The notes under the pieces are model-generated. The model ran no database searches. It was not told where the DNA came from and worked only from the letters and a program-made list of their open reading frames with translations. A program made the position numbers and the translations under genes. Source: Nodosilinea sp. WJT8-NPBG4 (lineage in GTDB: Bacteria > Cyanobacteriota > Cyanobacteriia > Phormidesmidales > Phormidesmidaceae). From it: a stretch of 64,000 nucleotides of DNA. Where the stretch lies: positions 186,001 to 250,000 of the forward strand of contig JAHHHQ010000025.1 in assembly GCA_019359285.1 (NCBI GenBank), read 5' to 3'. The stretch's first letter is position 1, and every line of letters starts with the position of its first letter. Shown one piece after another: positions 16,511 through 25,488 of this stretch.

Positions 16511-17707
16511 TTAAGGCCGTTCGGCTACCTCTTGGGGGGCTCGGGTGAGCCAGTAGTGTAAACCACCCATGGCGATTGCCAAAGGCAGCATCAACAGGGG
16601 AATCACCCCTAGGTCTGACCGACTGGCTACCCAGCCCAGCCCGGCAGGAACCAGCGCCGCCCCCACACTGGCGGCACTGGTAGCAAAGCTCACGGCAGCG
16701 GGAACTAAGGCTTCTGGCAAGCGCCTGGGAATCAGCCAAATAATGGTGGGAAAGATGGCCGCCAGGGCAAGCCCAACCAGTAGCAAGCTAATCAATGGGT
16801 TGGGCAACTGCCACCAGCACAGCAGCCCGACCAGGAGTAACCCTAGGGACAGGGTGATGGTGCGGATAGCACCCAGCGATCGCAGCAAATAGCCCAGCCC
16901 GAAGCGCCCTATTGTCAGCCCCAACCAATAGGCGCTAACGCTGTAGCCCGCCAGCAACGGCGGCGTCGAGCGAGCGATCACCTGCACACTGTAGGCCCAG
17001 TTGCTGAGGGAGGCCTCAATCCCGACATAGACAAACAGAAACGCTGCAAACAGAAAGACGATGGGGGTGCGCAGCGCTCGCTTTAAGTGCGTTCCCGCCA
17101 GGGAATCTTGTTCGGCGGGTCGTTTCACCATCGAGGGGTAACGGTAAACCAGGGCAGCGAACACACCCATCATCAACAGGCTGGTGAGACTGGCCAGCAC
17201 GCCATAGACCTGCCGCCAGCTGAGGCCCACCGCCAACAGCGTAGTTGCAATGGCTGGGCCGGAGCATGCCCCGATGCCGTAGAAGCCGTGCAGGGCCCCA
17301 ATCAGGTGGGCGCTGCGAGCATCTTGCACCATGGCCGTGTTGATGCCGGCATCAATGAACCCGATGCCCAGCCCCAGCAGGGTGCCCGCCGCCACCATTA
17401 ACAGCCAAAACGGAGCGAAGGCATAGGTAAGCAGGGCTAGCATCAGCAGACTAGCCGCTCCTAAGAGCATGGGCCCCAGCCCCAACCGATGACTCACAAG
17501 GCTGCTGGTGAGGGCTGCCGTAATGTAACCGGTGATTTGGCTGACAAAGAGCAGCGTTACGGTGGCCGGGGTCAGGCTATAGGCCGTCAAGATGGAGGGC
17601 AGCAAAACCCCTAACCCTACTTCAGCAATGCCAATGGCAATAAAGGCGTAGAAGTAAATTGCTACGCCAATCCAGAGAGGCAGCAATGGCTTTTTAGCAA
17701 GGCGCAT
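16511..17707 (-). CDS. Major facilitator superfamily transporter
   Basis: A 398-residue carrier with about twelve membrane helices. Seen: hydrophobic segments throughout, the loop SSLVSHRLGLGPML resembling the MFS A-motif position after TM2, and GFIDAGINTAM in TM4-5. It resembles the fucose/glucose-permease-like MFS branch, but substrate cannot be read. The longest frame begins TTG at 17713; ATG 17707 is chosen for its ggag eight nt upstream. It sits at the end of the hopanoid locus; a hopanoid or sugar role would be inference. Confidence 0.85.
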   Translation of the reverse strand: MRLAKKPLLPLWIGVAIYFYAFIAIGIAEVGLGVLLPSILTAYSLTPATVTLLFVSQITGYITAALTSSLVSHRLGLGPMLLGAASLLMLALLTYAFAPFWLLMVAAGTLLGLGIGFIDAGINTAMVQDARSAHLIGALHGFYGIGACSGPAIATTLLAVGLSWRQVYGVLASLTSLLMMGVFAALVYRYPSMVKRPAEQDSLAGTHLKRALRTPIVFLFAAFLFVYVGIEASLSNWAYSVQVIARSTPPLLAGYSVSAYWLGLTIGRFGLGYLLRSLGAIRTITLSLGLLLVGLLCWWQLPNPLISLLLVGLALAAIFPTIIWLIPRRLPEALVPAAVSFATSAASVGAALVPAGLGWVASRSDLGVIPLLMLPLAIAMGGLHYWLTRAPQEVAERP

Positions 17708-17932
17708 GGACAATACTCCAGAGATGCAGTGGGGTCAGGAGCGGCGATCGCAAGGTTTCAGGTTAGTCGGACGCTGATGGCAACAGCAACCTAGGGGGAT
17801 GGTAGCGATCGCCCGAGCGTCCTTGAACCATTGAGGGATTGCTGCCTTTTTCTTTTCAGCAAAAAACCCACCGTCTGGTGTTGGGTTAGATCACTTCTGG
17901 CCTACGTCACCCGCCTGTCTGAGCGGATGTAA

Positions 17933-18058
17933 GAGCAGGCTGAAGCCAGCACCACCGGCTCGGCCGTGATCGCGACTAAAGATGGATACCTGGCCACTAA
18001 TGCCTACGTGGTTTCTTCAGAGCAAGACGATAGATATCAAACTGTTGCTGGCCGGTAG
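17933..18058 (+). pseudogene. Possible remnant of a trypsin-like (HtrA-type) protease
   Basis: A 41-codon plus-strand stretch between in-frame stops, without a start codon, reads TGSAVIATKDGYLATNAYVV. This follows the pattern around the catalytic histidine of HtrA/Hho proteases (G-S-x-V-I-x-x-DG-x-x-x-TN-x-H-VV) but has Tyr where His is needed. No other part of such a gene was found nearby, so this would be a short relic. A chance resemblance is possible. Confidence 0.35.
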
Positions 18059-18090
18059 TGCCCTAGCGGAAGTAGCTTTGACCCATCGTT

Positions 18091-18135
18091 AAAAAGCCCT
18101 AGCGTCTCAGTATTACCTTACTGAGACGCTAGGGC
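18091..18135 (-). terminator. Intrinsic terminator of the GH1-RmlD/glf/GT operon
   Basis: Perfect 17-bp inverted repeat 18096-18112 / 18119-18135 (gccctagcgtctcagta and its complement) with a 6-nt loop. Read on the minus strand it is followed at once by TTTTT (18095-18091). It lies 31 nt past the stop of the minus-strand gene ending at 18167. A second, bulged hairpin with a T-run on the same strand lies near 17870-17890. Confidence 0.9.
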
Positions 18136-18166
18136 ACTGGTCTATCAAGAGACGAAGCCGAGATCC

Positions 18167-20428
18167 CTAAACCTGAACCCGATCGCACTCATGCAAATAT
18201 TGAGCGATCGCCCGATCCAGATCCGGCAGCAAAATCCCACGCTCGCTGCTGAGCACACTATAGGCCGGGCGGGGTGCCGCATAGCCAAAGCTGTTGATGG
18301 AGCAAGATTGAATGGCGGAGGCATCTAGTCCGGCAAGCTGCGCCGTCTGACGAGCGAGGTCAGACCAGGCGATCGCCCCTGGATTGGCCAGGTGCCAAAT
18401 ACCGCGCTCGCCATCAATCAACAAGTCAAGGCTGGCATTCACCAGATCGGGCACATAGGTGGGGGACACGATCGCATCTTCCGCCGCCAAAAAGGGCTGT
18501 CCTGCCTTCAGGGTGCGCAGGGCAACAGTCAGGAAGTTGTGATCATCCCAGGGGCCAAAGAAAGCACTAGTGCGAATGACTAACGACTCGGGATGGTGAT
18601 GTAGCACCTGCCGTTCTGCCTGGGCTTTGCTGTGGCCGTAGACATTCAGCGGAGCGACGGGATCACTTTCCAGGTAGGGCAGTTGGCGATCGCCATCAAA
18701 CACTAGATCCGAGGAAAACGTGATCAGCCCAATATTGCGCTGGGCACAACTCTCCGCCAAAATAGCGGCCCCATCCGCATTAATGCTGCGGCACAGGTGA
18801 GACTCCCGCTCCGCATCATCGACACGCACATACCCCGCTGCATTGATCACGGCCCACGGCTGCATTTCCGCCAGCACCTGCTCAACCATGACTGGATTGG
18901 TAATATCCATCTCCTGGCGGCCCAGCAGGCGGTGGGGAATGCCCCGCACGTCACAGATGCGAGCAAAGGCTTTACCGAGGGTGCCGGTCGCTCCAGTGAT
19001 CAGGAGGGGGGATGGGGTGATGGGGTGATGGGTGGATGGGTGGGTGAGTGGGCGGGTGGATGGGAAATCAGCAGATGCTTCTAACGGGTGGGAAGCATTA
19101 CTGAAACAGGAAACAGGCGGATAAAACAGCCGATCGCTCCGTTGCCACCAGCCGGGGACGTCCAGGAGGGGGTGATCGTAAGACTCGCCCTGGGAGAGGT
19201 GGCGGAGCATAGTGGCGATCGCCGTGGGGCGGGGTGAGGGCCGAACGCTGCTGTAGGGAGGGCGCACGTCAAAGACGCCCGGTTCGTAAAAGTCTGCGTT
19301 GCGGGTGACGAGGCTGTTCCAGTCGTAGGCCCCCAAGAGTGACCAGGCGGTAACAGCCCGTAGGTCTACCCCCTCCTGGCGCAAATGTTGAGCGGCATCC
19401 CAAATTTCCTTGAACCAGCGCAACTGCTCCTCGCGGGTGCAGCCCAGGTGCACTTCGGTGACGGCAATGGGCCGGTGATAGCGTTCCCAGACTTCCCTGA
19501 GCAAGACATCGGGGGGGCAAATACCCTCCGCGCAGACCCGAATGGCTTCCACATCGGCGTACTGGTGCTCGCCGTTGCCGCCGTGGAAGTGAGCCGGGTA
19601 GCGATCGAGCCGTTCATCCAAAAAGCGGTCGCTGGTCAAGTAGCGGTTGATGCCAAAAATATCCGGCGGGCAGGGATGATCGAGAAACCAGTATAGGTCT
19701 GATTCTTCGGCTCCGTTTCGACGCAAATAGTTCCATAGCTCATGGTTCTGGTCTATCCGCCCACAGAGCAGATCAAAGGACAGCCAGCGCCGCGCATTTT
19801 CAAAGTCAACCTGGTAGCTTAACAGCGGCGTACCAGACGTTTTGCAGAGGTCTTCGGTTTGCACCAGTTTCGCCGCCGGATTAATGCGACGAATGGCCTG
19901 CATAGACAGGGCGACCCCACGGCACTGATTGATCAAAGCTTGAATAAAGCTGCGATCGTCCTGGGCATGGGGATACCAGTGACCATACAACCCGCTAAAG
20001 CGAGCGGTGGTCAGGGGCTCGTTGACTGGGGTGTAATACTCCAGCCAGGGATAGCGGGTGGCAACGGCCTCGGCAAACTGAGCCAGGCCGTTGGCGAACT
20101 CCGGGTCTAACAAGCTGGTGTGCGGCGGGCCGCTGCCGTGATGGATCAGCCCAACAATGGGACGGATGCCGATATCGTCTAGGTAGGCCAGCCGCTGGTC
20201 TGCCCAGCTCCAGTCGGCCTGCTCTGGGCCATTGGGGGCTGTGCGTTCCCAAAGGATGGGATAGCGGATAGCCTGAATGCCCAGGGTGGCAAAGCAGTCG
20301 AGATCTTCGATACGGGTATCGTGACCATTGCGCTGGAGCTGATCAAAGTAGCGATCGCCCACCCGGTTCACGGTACATTCAATGCCACCCCACAGTTCCA
20401 GCTTGGGGGAAACCTGATTTGTACTCAT
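18167..20428 (-). CDS. Fusion of GH1-like glycosidase and RmlD-like sugar-nucleotide reductase
   Basis: A 753-residue two-domain protein. The N-terminal ~420 residues form a GH1-like barrel with acid/base YTPVNEPLTTAR and a nucleophile-like PIAVTEVHLGC. The C-terminal ~290 residues are a short-chain reductase of the dTDP-4-dehydrorhamnose reductase type, with LLITGATGTLGKAF, INAAGYVRVDDAE, TFSSDLVFDG and the YGHSK catalytic pair. A Pro/His/Thr-rich linker joins them. ATG 20428 is preferred over 20461 because gaaggtg lies just upstream and it avoids overlap with glf. Likely role: a surface-polysaccharide enzyme; real substrates unknown. Confidence 0.82.
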   Translation of the reverse strand: MSTNQVSPKLELWGGIECTVNRVGDRYFDQLQRNGHDTRIEDLDCFATLGIQAIRYPILWERTAPNGPEQADWSWADQRLAYLDDIGIRPIVGLIHHGSGPPHTSLLDPEFANGLAQFAEAVATRYPWLEYYTPVNEPLTTARFSGLYGHWYPHAQDDRSFIQALINQCRGVALSMQAIRRINPAAKLVQTEDLCKTSGTPLLSYQVDFENARRWLSFDLLCGRIDQNHELWNYLRRNGAEESDLYWFLDHPCPPDIFGINRYLTSDRFLDERLDRYPAHFHGGNGEHQYADVEAIRVCAEGICPPDVLLREVWERYHRPIAVTEVHLGCTREEQLRWFKEIWDAAQHLRQEGVDLRAVTAWSLLGAYDWNSLVTRNADFYEPGVFDVRPPYSSVRPSPRPTAIATMLRHLSQGESYDHPLLDVPGWWQRSDRLFYPPVSCFSNASHPLEASADFPSTRPLTHPSTHHPITPSPLLITGATGTLGKAFARICDVRGIPHRLLGRQEMDITNPVMVEQVLAEMQPWAVINAAGYVRVDDAERESHLCRSINADGAAILAESCAQRNIGLITFSSDLVFDGDRQLPYLESDPVAPLNVYGHSKAQAERQVLHHHPESLVIRTSAFFGPWDDHNFLTVALRTLKAGQPFLAAEDAIVSPTYVPDLVNASLDLLIDGERGIWHLANPGAIAWSDLARQTAQLAGLDASAIQSCSINSFGYAAPRPAYSVLSSERGILLPDLDRAIAQYLHECDRVQV
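19002..19064 (+). repeat. G-rich degenerate repeat inside the fusion gene linker (G-quadruplex potential)
   Basis: The plus strand has ten or so runs of three or more G separated by at or tga (ggatggg-like units). It encodes, in frame on the minus strand, the Pro/His/Thr/Ser-rich linker between the GH1 and RmlD domains. The spacing of G-runs is short enough for G-quadruplex formation. Confidence 0.7.
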
Positions 20429-20444
20429 CACACCTTCACCTTGC

Positions 20445-21719
20445 TCAATGAGATTTGCCATTTTGTTCAGATTTGCCTGCCGCTACGGGAGTAGCAGACC
20501 GGCCATTGCCGTTGCTGGCAGCGGTTTTGAAGGCGCTATTGCCGTTACCATTGCCATTGCCATTTCCATTAGAGGTAGGGGCAACGGGTTGCTTCGCCGG
20601 TAGGCTTTCTTGCTTGGGATGCCAGCTGGAGCGGTTGGCCAGTTGGGCGTGAAGCGCCAGTGCCTGAGCCACCACCTGATCCATGTTGTAGTACTTATAG
20701 GTGGCGAGCCGTCCCACAAAGTGAACCCCCGGTTCAGCATCGGCTAAAGCTTTGTACTGCTTGTAAAGTTCGGCATTTTCAGGGCGCGGTACGGGATAGT
20801 AGGGGTCGCCCTCGGCCTGGGGATATTCGTAGACGATGCTGGTTTTTGGGTGTTCCTGCCCGGTCAAGTATTTGAACTCGGTGACCCGGGTGTAGAGGTG
20901 TTCGTTGGGATAGTTGATCACGGCCTGGGGCTGATGCACGTCCTGGTTCAGCGTTTCATGCTTGAAGTCGAGGGAGCGATAGGGCAGCTTGCCGTAGCAA
21001 TAATCAAAGAAGCCATCCACCGGGCCGGTATAAATCATTTCCTTGTAGGGAATGACATCCTGAATCTCCCGATAATCGGTGTTGAGCATGATTTTGATGT
21101 TGGGGTGCGTCAACATCTGCTCAAACATGCGGGTGTAGCCGTGGAGCGGCATGGCTTGGTAGGTATCGGTGAAATAGCGATCGTCCCGGTTAGTGCGAGT
21201 GGGAACGCGAGCGGTAACGGACTTATCAAGCTCGGAAGGGTCAACGCCCCACTGTTTGCGGGTGTAGTTGCGGAAGAACTTTTCGTAGAGCTCTCGCCCC
21301 ACTTTGCTCACCACCACATCTTCAGAGGTGCGAATGTATTCCTTAGTCTCAGCTAGGGAGGCTAGAAATTCCTCAACCTCAAAGGCGGTCAGCTTCAGTC
21401 CGTACAGCTTGTTAATGGTGTCCAGATTGATGGGAATGGGGACTAATTGACCATCCACACTGGCTAAAACTCGGTGTTCGTAGCGTCGCCATTGGGTAAA
21501 TAGGGACAAATATTCGAAGACATCACGGGAGTTGGTATGAAAGATGTGAGGGCCATATTTATGGACCAAAATCCCGTCTTCGTTGTAGTGATCGTAGGCA
21601 TTGCCACCAATATGGTTGCGAGTATCTACAATCAGAATTTTTTTATTTTCCTGAGTCGCTAAGCGCTCTGCTAAAACACTGCCAGCAAAGCCAGCACCAA
21701 CAATTAAATAGTCAAACAT
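20445..21719 (-). CDS. glf: UDP-galactopyranose mutase
   Basis: FAD enzyme that interconverts UDP-galactopyranose and UDP-galactofuranose, donor for galactofuranose in surface glycans. Seen: N-terminal FAD site YLIVGAGFAGSVLAE, HIGGNAYDHYNEDG, YGPHIFHTN, KFFRNYTRKQWG and the C-terminal FVGRLATYKYYNMD that covers flavin and substrate. Core ends near residue 365; a ~55-residue tail rich in Asn-Gly repeats follows and is probably disordered. ATG 21719 has aaggag eight nt upstream. Neighbours: glycosyltransferase upstream (23 nt gap) and GH1-RmlD downstream (16 nt), so one operon. Confidence 0.96.
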   Translation of the reverse strand: MFDYLIVGAGFAGSVLAERLATQENKKILIVDTRNHIGGNAYDHYNEDGILVHKYGPHIFHTNSRDVFEYLSLFTQWRRYEHRVLASVDGQLVPIPINLDTINKLYGLKLTAFEVEEFLASLAETKEYIRTSEDVVVSKVGRELYEKFFRNYTRKQWGVDPSELDKSVTARVPTRTNRDDRYFTDTYQAMPLHGYTRMFEQMLTHPNIKIMLNTDYREIQDVIPYKEMIYTGPVDGFFDYCYGKLPYRSLDFKHETLNQDVHQPQAVINYPNEHLYTRVTEFKYLTGQEHPKTSIVYEYPQAEGDPYYPVPRPENAELYKQYKALADAEPGVHFVGRLATYKYYNMDQVVAQALALHAQLANRSSWHPKQESLPAKQPVAPTSNGNGNGNGNGNSAFKTAASNGNGRSATPVAAGKSEQNGKSH

Positions 21720-21742
21720 GGGGGCACTCCTTGCAGTGAAAA

Positions 21743-23071
21743 TTAGATCGCGAGCTGGTCAACGTTGGCTGCGATCGCCGTTGGATATTTGGTCTTGGAC
21801 GATGTGGACTTGCGGACGTTGGTAGCGATCGCAGCCTCAATCCGGTCATTCATGGCCTGCCAGGTCAAATCCCAAGAGGTTTGAGCCAGCCGGGCATCAA
21901 CTCGGTCGAGCCAGTCAGACGGGGTCTGGCTCTGGGTGAGTGCAGCGGCGATCGCCTCCACAAACTCCGGCACCGTATCGGCAATATGAACCAGTTTCTC
22001 GTCGCCGTAGGGCCGCACCACATCTTTAATCGAGGTGGACACCACAGGTTTTCCACCAGCCAGGTACTCCGGCGTTTTGGTCGGGCTGATGAAACGAGTA
22101 GACTCGTTGCGAGCAAACAGCAGCAGAGCCACATCCCAGCCAGCTAAATAGTGAGGCAACTCTTGATAGGATTTGCCCCCTAAATAATGAATGTTGGGAC
22201 GCTGGGGGAGGGATGCCTCGTCAATTTTGACGATTGGGCCAACCATAACCAAATGCCAGTCAGGCCGAGCCCGGGCAATCCCATCCAACAACTCCAGATC
22301 CAGCCGCTCATCGATCACCCCATAAAATCCCATACGGGGATGGGGGATCTCTTCCTGGTCGTGTGGCTCGGGCTCGGGCTGTCGAGCTTGGGCAAAGTGA
22401 GCCGCATCAATGCTGCTGGGGAAGGCGTGAACACTCGAATGTTGGTGCTGCTTCGCTTCGTAAAGGCTGTGTCCACCGGTGAACACGAGGTCGGCCATCT
22501 CAAACAAACGGGCTTCCCACGCTTGCAGTTGAGGATGAGCGCCTTTGAATGCAGAAAGCTCGTCCATGCAGTCATACACCACAGCGGACGCGGGCAAATG
22601 GTGGGTAAAAGGCACCGCCATCGGCGTGTAATACCAGAGGATCGGCTGTTGAATTTGAGCCTCCGCGAACAGGTCATTCAGCAACTGTTGTAGGGAGAGC
22701 GTAAATTCCTCGTCGCTCAGGCTTTCGGAAATATGAGGAACAACAATCCACACCCCACAATCACGATTGCTAATGTCGAGCCAGGAAGTCTCGTCAGGAA
22801 CGGCGATCGGCTCTTCCACGATAAAAACGCGGCGGGTCTGAGCACAACGGTTGAGCAGATGCTGGGGCCGCTGATATACGAAATCCCACCGCAGATGGGA
22901 GAAGCAAACTAAATCTGGTGTTCCAGGTACTGGGGGTGTTAACTCCGTTCCTTCAGGCCACCGTAAACTAAGAGATGCGGTGCTTTGCCCTAAATAAGGT
23001 TGATCTTCTACCGATTTCTTTTCTGATAACTTTCTATTAGAATAGCTCTCCGAAATATAGTGGGTTGACAT
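21743..23071 (-). CDS. GT-B glycosyltransferase (family 1/4 type)
   Basis: A 442-residue GT-B fold glycosyltransferase, cytosolic, probably for exopolysaccharide. Seen: LVCFSHLRWDFVYQRPQHL near the N-terminus, typical of a cyanobacterial EPS glycosyltransferase group; a UDP-sugar-binding half with GFYGVIDERLDLEL and SPTKTPEYLAGGKPVVST, the nucleotide-binding region. ATG 23071 is chosen over a GTG at 23089 because the strong site gggaggtgaag lies between them. First gene of the GT-glf-GH1/RmlD operon. Confidence 0.88.
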   Translation of the reverse strand: MSTHYISESYSNRKLSEKKSVEDQPYLGQSTASLSLRWPEGTELTPPVPGTPDLVCFSHLRWDFVYQRPQHLLNRCAQTRRVFIVEEPIAVPDETSWLDISNRDCGVWIVVPHISESLSDEEFTLSLQQLLNDLFAEAQIQQPILWYYTPMAVPFTHHLPASAVVYDCMDELSAFKGAHPQLQAWEARLFEMADLVFTGGHSLYEAKQHQHSSVHAFPSSIDAAHFAQARQPEPEPHDQEEIPHPRMGFYGVIDERLDLELLDGIARARPDWHLVMVGPIVKIDEASLPQRPNIHYLGGKSYQELPHYLAGWDVALLLFARNESTRFISPTKTPEYLAGGKPVVSTSIKDVVRPYGDEKLVHIADTVPEFVEAIAAALTQSQTPSDWLDRVDARLAQTSWDLTWQAMNDRIEAAIATNVRKSTSSKTKYPTAIAANVDQLAI

Positions 23072-23975
23072 CTTCACCTCCCGATTCACAGATTCAACAA
23101 GCTAGTGTTTTCAAAATTGCGGTTTGTTCTTGGAGCTAATACAGGCAGAATTTCAGGTGAAACTCTATGGCTTGCGCAGCTATCCATTGGAAACAACAGT
23201 CAATTTTTCTCAATTTTGAAAAATTTTCGCTCCTAGCCGCCACTTCAGGTATCGCGAAGGATCTCCAGTGGGGGCTGTCACCTTCAGAGTAGGGGGTTTG
23301 TTTCCATTAGGAACATCCCTTTCGGTAGAAGTTTGAAAAACCAAAAGTAATGTTCTGCACTATTTGAGCTGCTATTTTTAGAGGTAATTGCTCAACTTGG
23401 TTGACGAGAGTTGCCATTTTTGGGGAATTTGGCGACAGATCTGTAATATAATGATGCGCTGATTTATCAACGATTGCAGCAGTTGCTAGAGCGTAATCTG
23501 CCGAAAAGCGACCCATGGTTTTTCGCTCCCAGTGAGGAGCTAGACTTTTCGCTCAGATGCGATCGCTTGTCAAAAAGGCAAGGCTCCCTTGCTTTTGATG
23601 ACTTTTGTCGTGCCCCTTACCCCACCACAGGCTGATTGGCTATTGCATTAGGCAATTACTTCTAGAGTTAGAGGAATAAGCAGCTGTTTTTTATTACTCT
23701 ATTGAGCTAAGCCCAAGGCCTGGTTGGCAATCTTTAACAATGATTGATAAACATTAATAGCATGTCCGTTTTTTAAAAGACTTTAATCAGTTTCTTTAGA
23801 CTGGTTAAATATAAAAGATGAACGCAAAACATTTGTGCGTTAGTTGCCACTCTTAACCCTGATTTTTTTGGAGATTAAGTTGGGCTTAGTTACACTAAAC
23901 AGATGCTTTTTAGGTGTAGAACTTTAAAGTACGATTGAAAATGCCATTTACCATCATTTAAATGTAGGGGACACC
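23072..23975. other. Long AT-rich divergent intergenic region
   Basis: About 900 nt between the divergent GT and galE starts. A 69-codon minus frame (23307-23516) has no family resemblance and was not called. A hairpin with arms gcaagg/ccttgc (23580-23594) flanked by A and T runs could terminate transcription in either direction. A tataat at 23447-23452 has no well-spaced -35. Both operon promoters are presumably here; nothing else was recognised. Confidence 0.5.
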
Positions 23976-24983
23976 ATGCCTGAGCAATCAATGATTTTAG
24001 TGACAGGAGGGGCGGGATATATTGGTTCCCATGCGGCCCTAGCTTTGCAACAGGCGGGGTATGACCTGTTGGTGCTAGATAACTTGTCGAATGGGCACCA
24101 AGAGCTTGTGGAGCAGGAATTGCAGGTGAAAGTGGTGGTGGGCGACATTAGCGATCGCCCCTTCCTCGACCAACTGTTTTCTACCTACCCCATTGCCGCT
24201 GTGATGCACTTTGCTGCCTACATTGCTGTCGGGGAATCAGTTACCGATCCCGGCAAGTATTACCGCAACAATGTGGCAGGGACATTAACGCTTTTAGAGG
24301 CGATGGTGGCGGCTTCAGTAAAGCAATTGGTGTTTTCATCTACCTGTGCGCTGTATGGCACTCCCAAGTTTGTGCCCATTACCGAAGAGCATCCCCAAGA
24401 ACCCATGAGTCCCTACGCCACCAGTAAACAAATGGTGGAACGGATGCTGGCGGATTTTGATGCAGCCTATGGGTTAAAGTCGGTTCGTTTCCGCTACTTC
24501 AACGCGGCGGGAGCTGATCCGGATGGACGGTTGGGCGAAGACCATGCGCCAGAAACTCACCTCATTCCGCTGGTGCTGTTGGCGGCGCTAGGTAAGCTAG
24601 AAAGCATCGCCATCTTCGGTACGGATTATCCAACTCCTGATGGTACCTGCGTTCGCGACTATATTCATGTTGCGGATTTAGCCCAGGCTCACGTTTTGGG
24701 TTTGCAATATCTGCAAAATGGTGGCGACAGCGACGTATTTAATTTAGGGAACGGGAGCGGTTTCTCTGTTCGTGAGGTAATTGAAGCGGCTCGTCAGGTG
24801 ACGCAGCGGAAGATTCAGGTGGTGGAGCGCCATCGCCGCCCCGGCGATCCCGCCATTCTGGTTGGCAGCAGCGATAAGGCCCGCAGTGTTTTGGATTGGC
24901 AACCAAAATATGCCGATCTCGACAAAATTCTTACCCATGCGTGGCAATGGCACCAGAAACGCCACGGGAGCGATCGCTCCTGA
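23976..24983 (+). CDS. galE: UDP-glucose 4-epimerase
   Basis: NAD-dependent short-chain epimerase interconverting UDP-glucose and UDP-galactose, 335 residues. Seen: NAD site LVTGGAGYIGSHAA at the N-terminus, LVFSSTCALYG with the catalytic Ser/Thr, SPYATSKQM with the Tyr-x3-Lys pair, and RYFNAAGADPDG, a GalE hallmark. ATG 23976 follows agggg-like purines. It supplies UDP-galactose to Glf (20445) and closes the Leloir pathway with GalK and GalT at 30.7-34 kb. Confidence 0.97.
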   Translation: MPEQSMILVTGGAGYIGSHAALALQQAGYDLLVLDNLSNGHQELVEQELQVKVVVGDISDRPFLDQLFSTYPIAAVMHFAAYIAVGESVTDPGKYYRNNVAGTLTLLEAMVAASVKQLVFSSTCALYGTPKFVPITEEHPQEPMSPYATSKQMVERMLADFDAAYGLKSVRFRYFNAAGADPDGRLGEDHAPETHLIPLVLLAALGKLESIAIFGTDYPTPDGTCVRDYIHVADLAQAHVLGLQYLQNGGDSDVFNLGNGSGFSVREVIEAARQVTQRKIQVVERHRRPGDPAILVGSSDKARSVLDWQPKYADLDKILTHAWQWHQKRHGSDRS

Positions 24984-25003
24984 TTGCCACCGTTGATGGA
25001 GAG

Positions 25004-25096
25004 TGGACAGCCGGGACGGCTATCCCACAAGAGTTTCCCTAGAGATCCCTCAAGACTCAAATGACTATCTTGTGGGATGGGCCTCTGGCCCGTCCA
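25004..25096. repeat. Palindromic repeat element (MITE-like) after galE
   Basis: A 93-nt element whose two halves are imperfect inverted copies. The core is a perfect 11-bp pair, atcccacaaga at 25022-25032 and tcttgtgggat at 25068-25078; each half ends in a small hairpin (agccgggacggct; gggcctctggccc) and a tggac/gtcca terminus. It sits between galE and the convergent cupin-like gene and may double as terminator. This resembles the gtgggacgggc-type repeats common in cyanobacterial genomes. Confidence 0.7.
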
Positions 25097-25097
25097 T

Positions 25098-25436
25098 TTA
25101 CCATCGAACGGTTAGCACCACGGAGTCTTCTTCTGCTCGCCAGCAGTGGGCAATGCCGGGCAGCCAGAGGGCATAATCTCCCTGGGTCGCCAGCATCATC
25201 TCGCCATCGGGAAATTGTAGGCAAAAGCGGCCGCTAATCAGAACGGAGAGAGTCGTGGTTTCAGCGGGTTCTGTCCATTCGGAGCGGCGATCGCCCTCCT
25301 TATGGACGCCCCATTTCACTTCTACAGTCGAACTTGAGCGGGGACTGATAGATGGGCTAATAAACGAGCCAACAAACCATCCTCGCCGTTCTTCCCCATC
25401 GCTATAGGCGTTGCCCGTGGTTACGTTCCTTAGCAT
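25098..25436 (-). CDS. Small cupin-like protein
   Basis: A 112-residue single-domain protein that looks like a cupin beta-barrel: short strands with TLSVLISGRFCLQFP, GDYALWLPGIAHCW and VVLTVRW at the end, where H (of IAHCW) fits the second cupin motif. Start placed at ATG 25436 (MLRNVTTGNAYS); the frame extends upstream to 25538 but would overlap the GH43 gene. Role unknown; perhaps sugar or small-ligand binding, given neighbouring GH43 and galE. It follows GH43 by 52 nt on the same strand. Confidence 0.68.
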   Translation of the reverse strand: MLRNVTTGNAYSDGEERRGWFVGSFISPSISPRSSSTVEVKWGVHKEGDRRSEWTEPAETTTLSVLISGRFCLQFPDGEMMLATQGDYALWLPGIAHCWRAEEDSVVLTVRW

Positions 25437-25488
25437 CCCAATACCCTGGCTAATATTCCTGGTTGAACTGTGTGAGGGTATAGAACGC

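Noticed and set aside
23307..23516. 69-codon minus frame in the galE/GT divergent region
   Set aside because: No family resemblance and in an AT-rich region likely to be regulatory.
23497..23518. 22-nt near-match to 60773-60794 (20 of 22 identical)
   Set aside because: A match of this length and quality can occur by chance in 64 kb searched on both strands.
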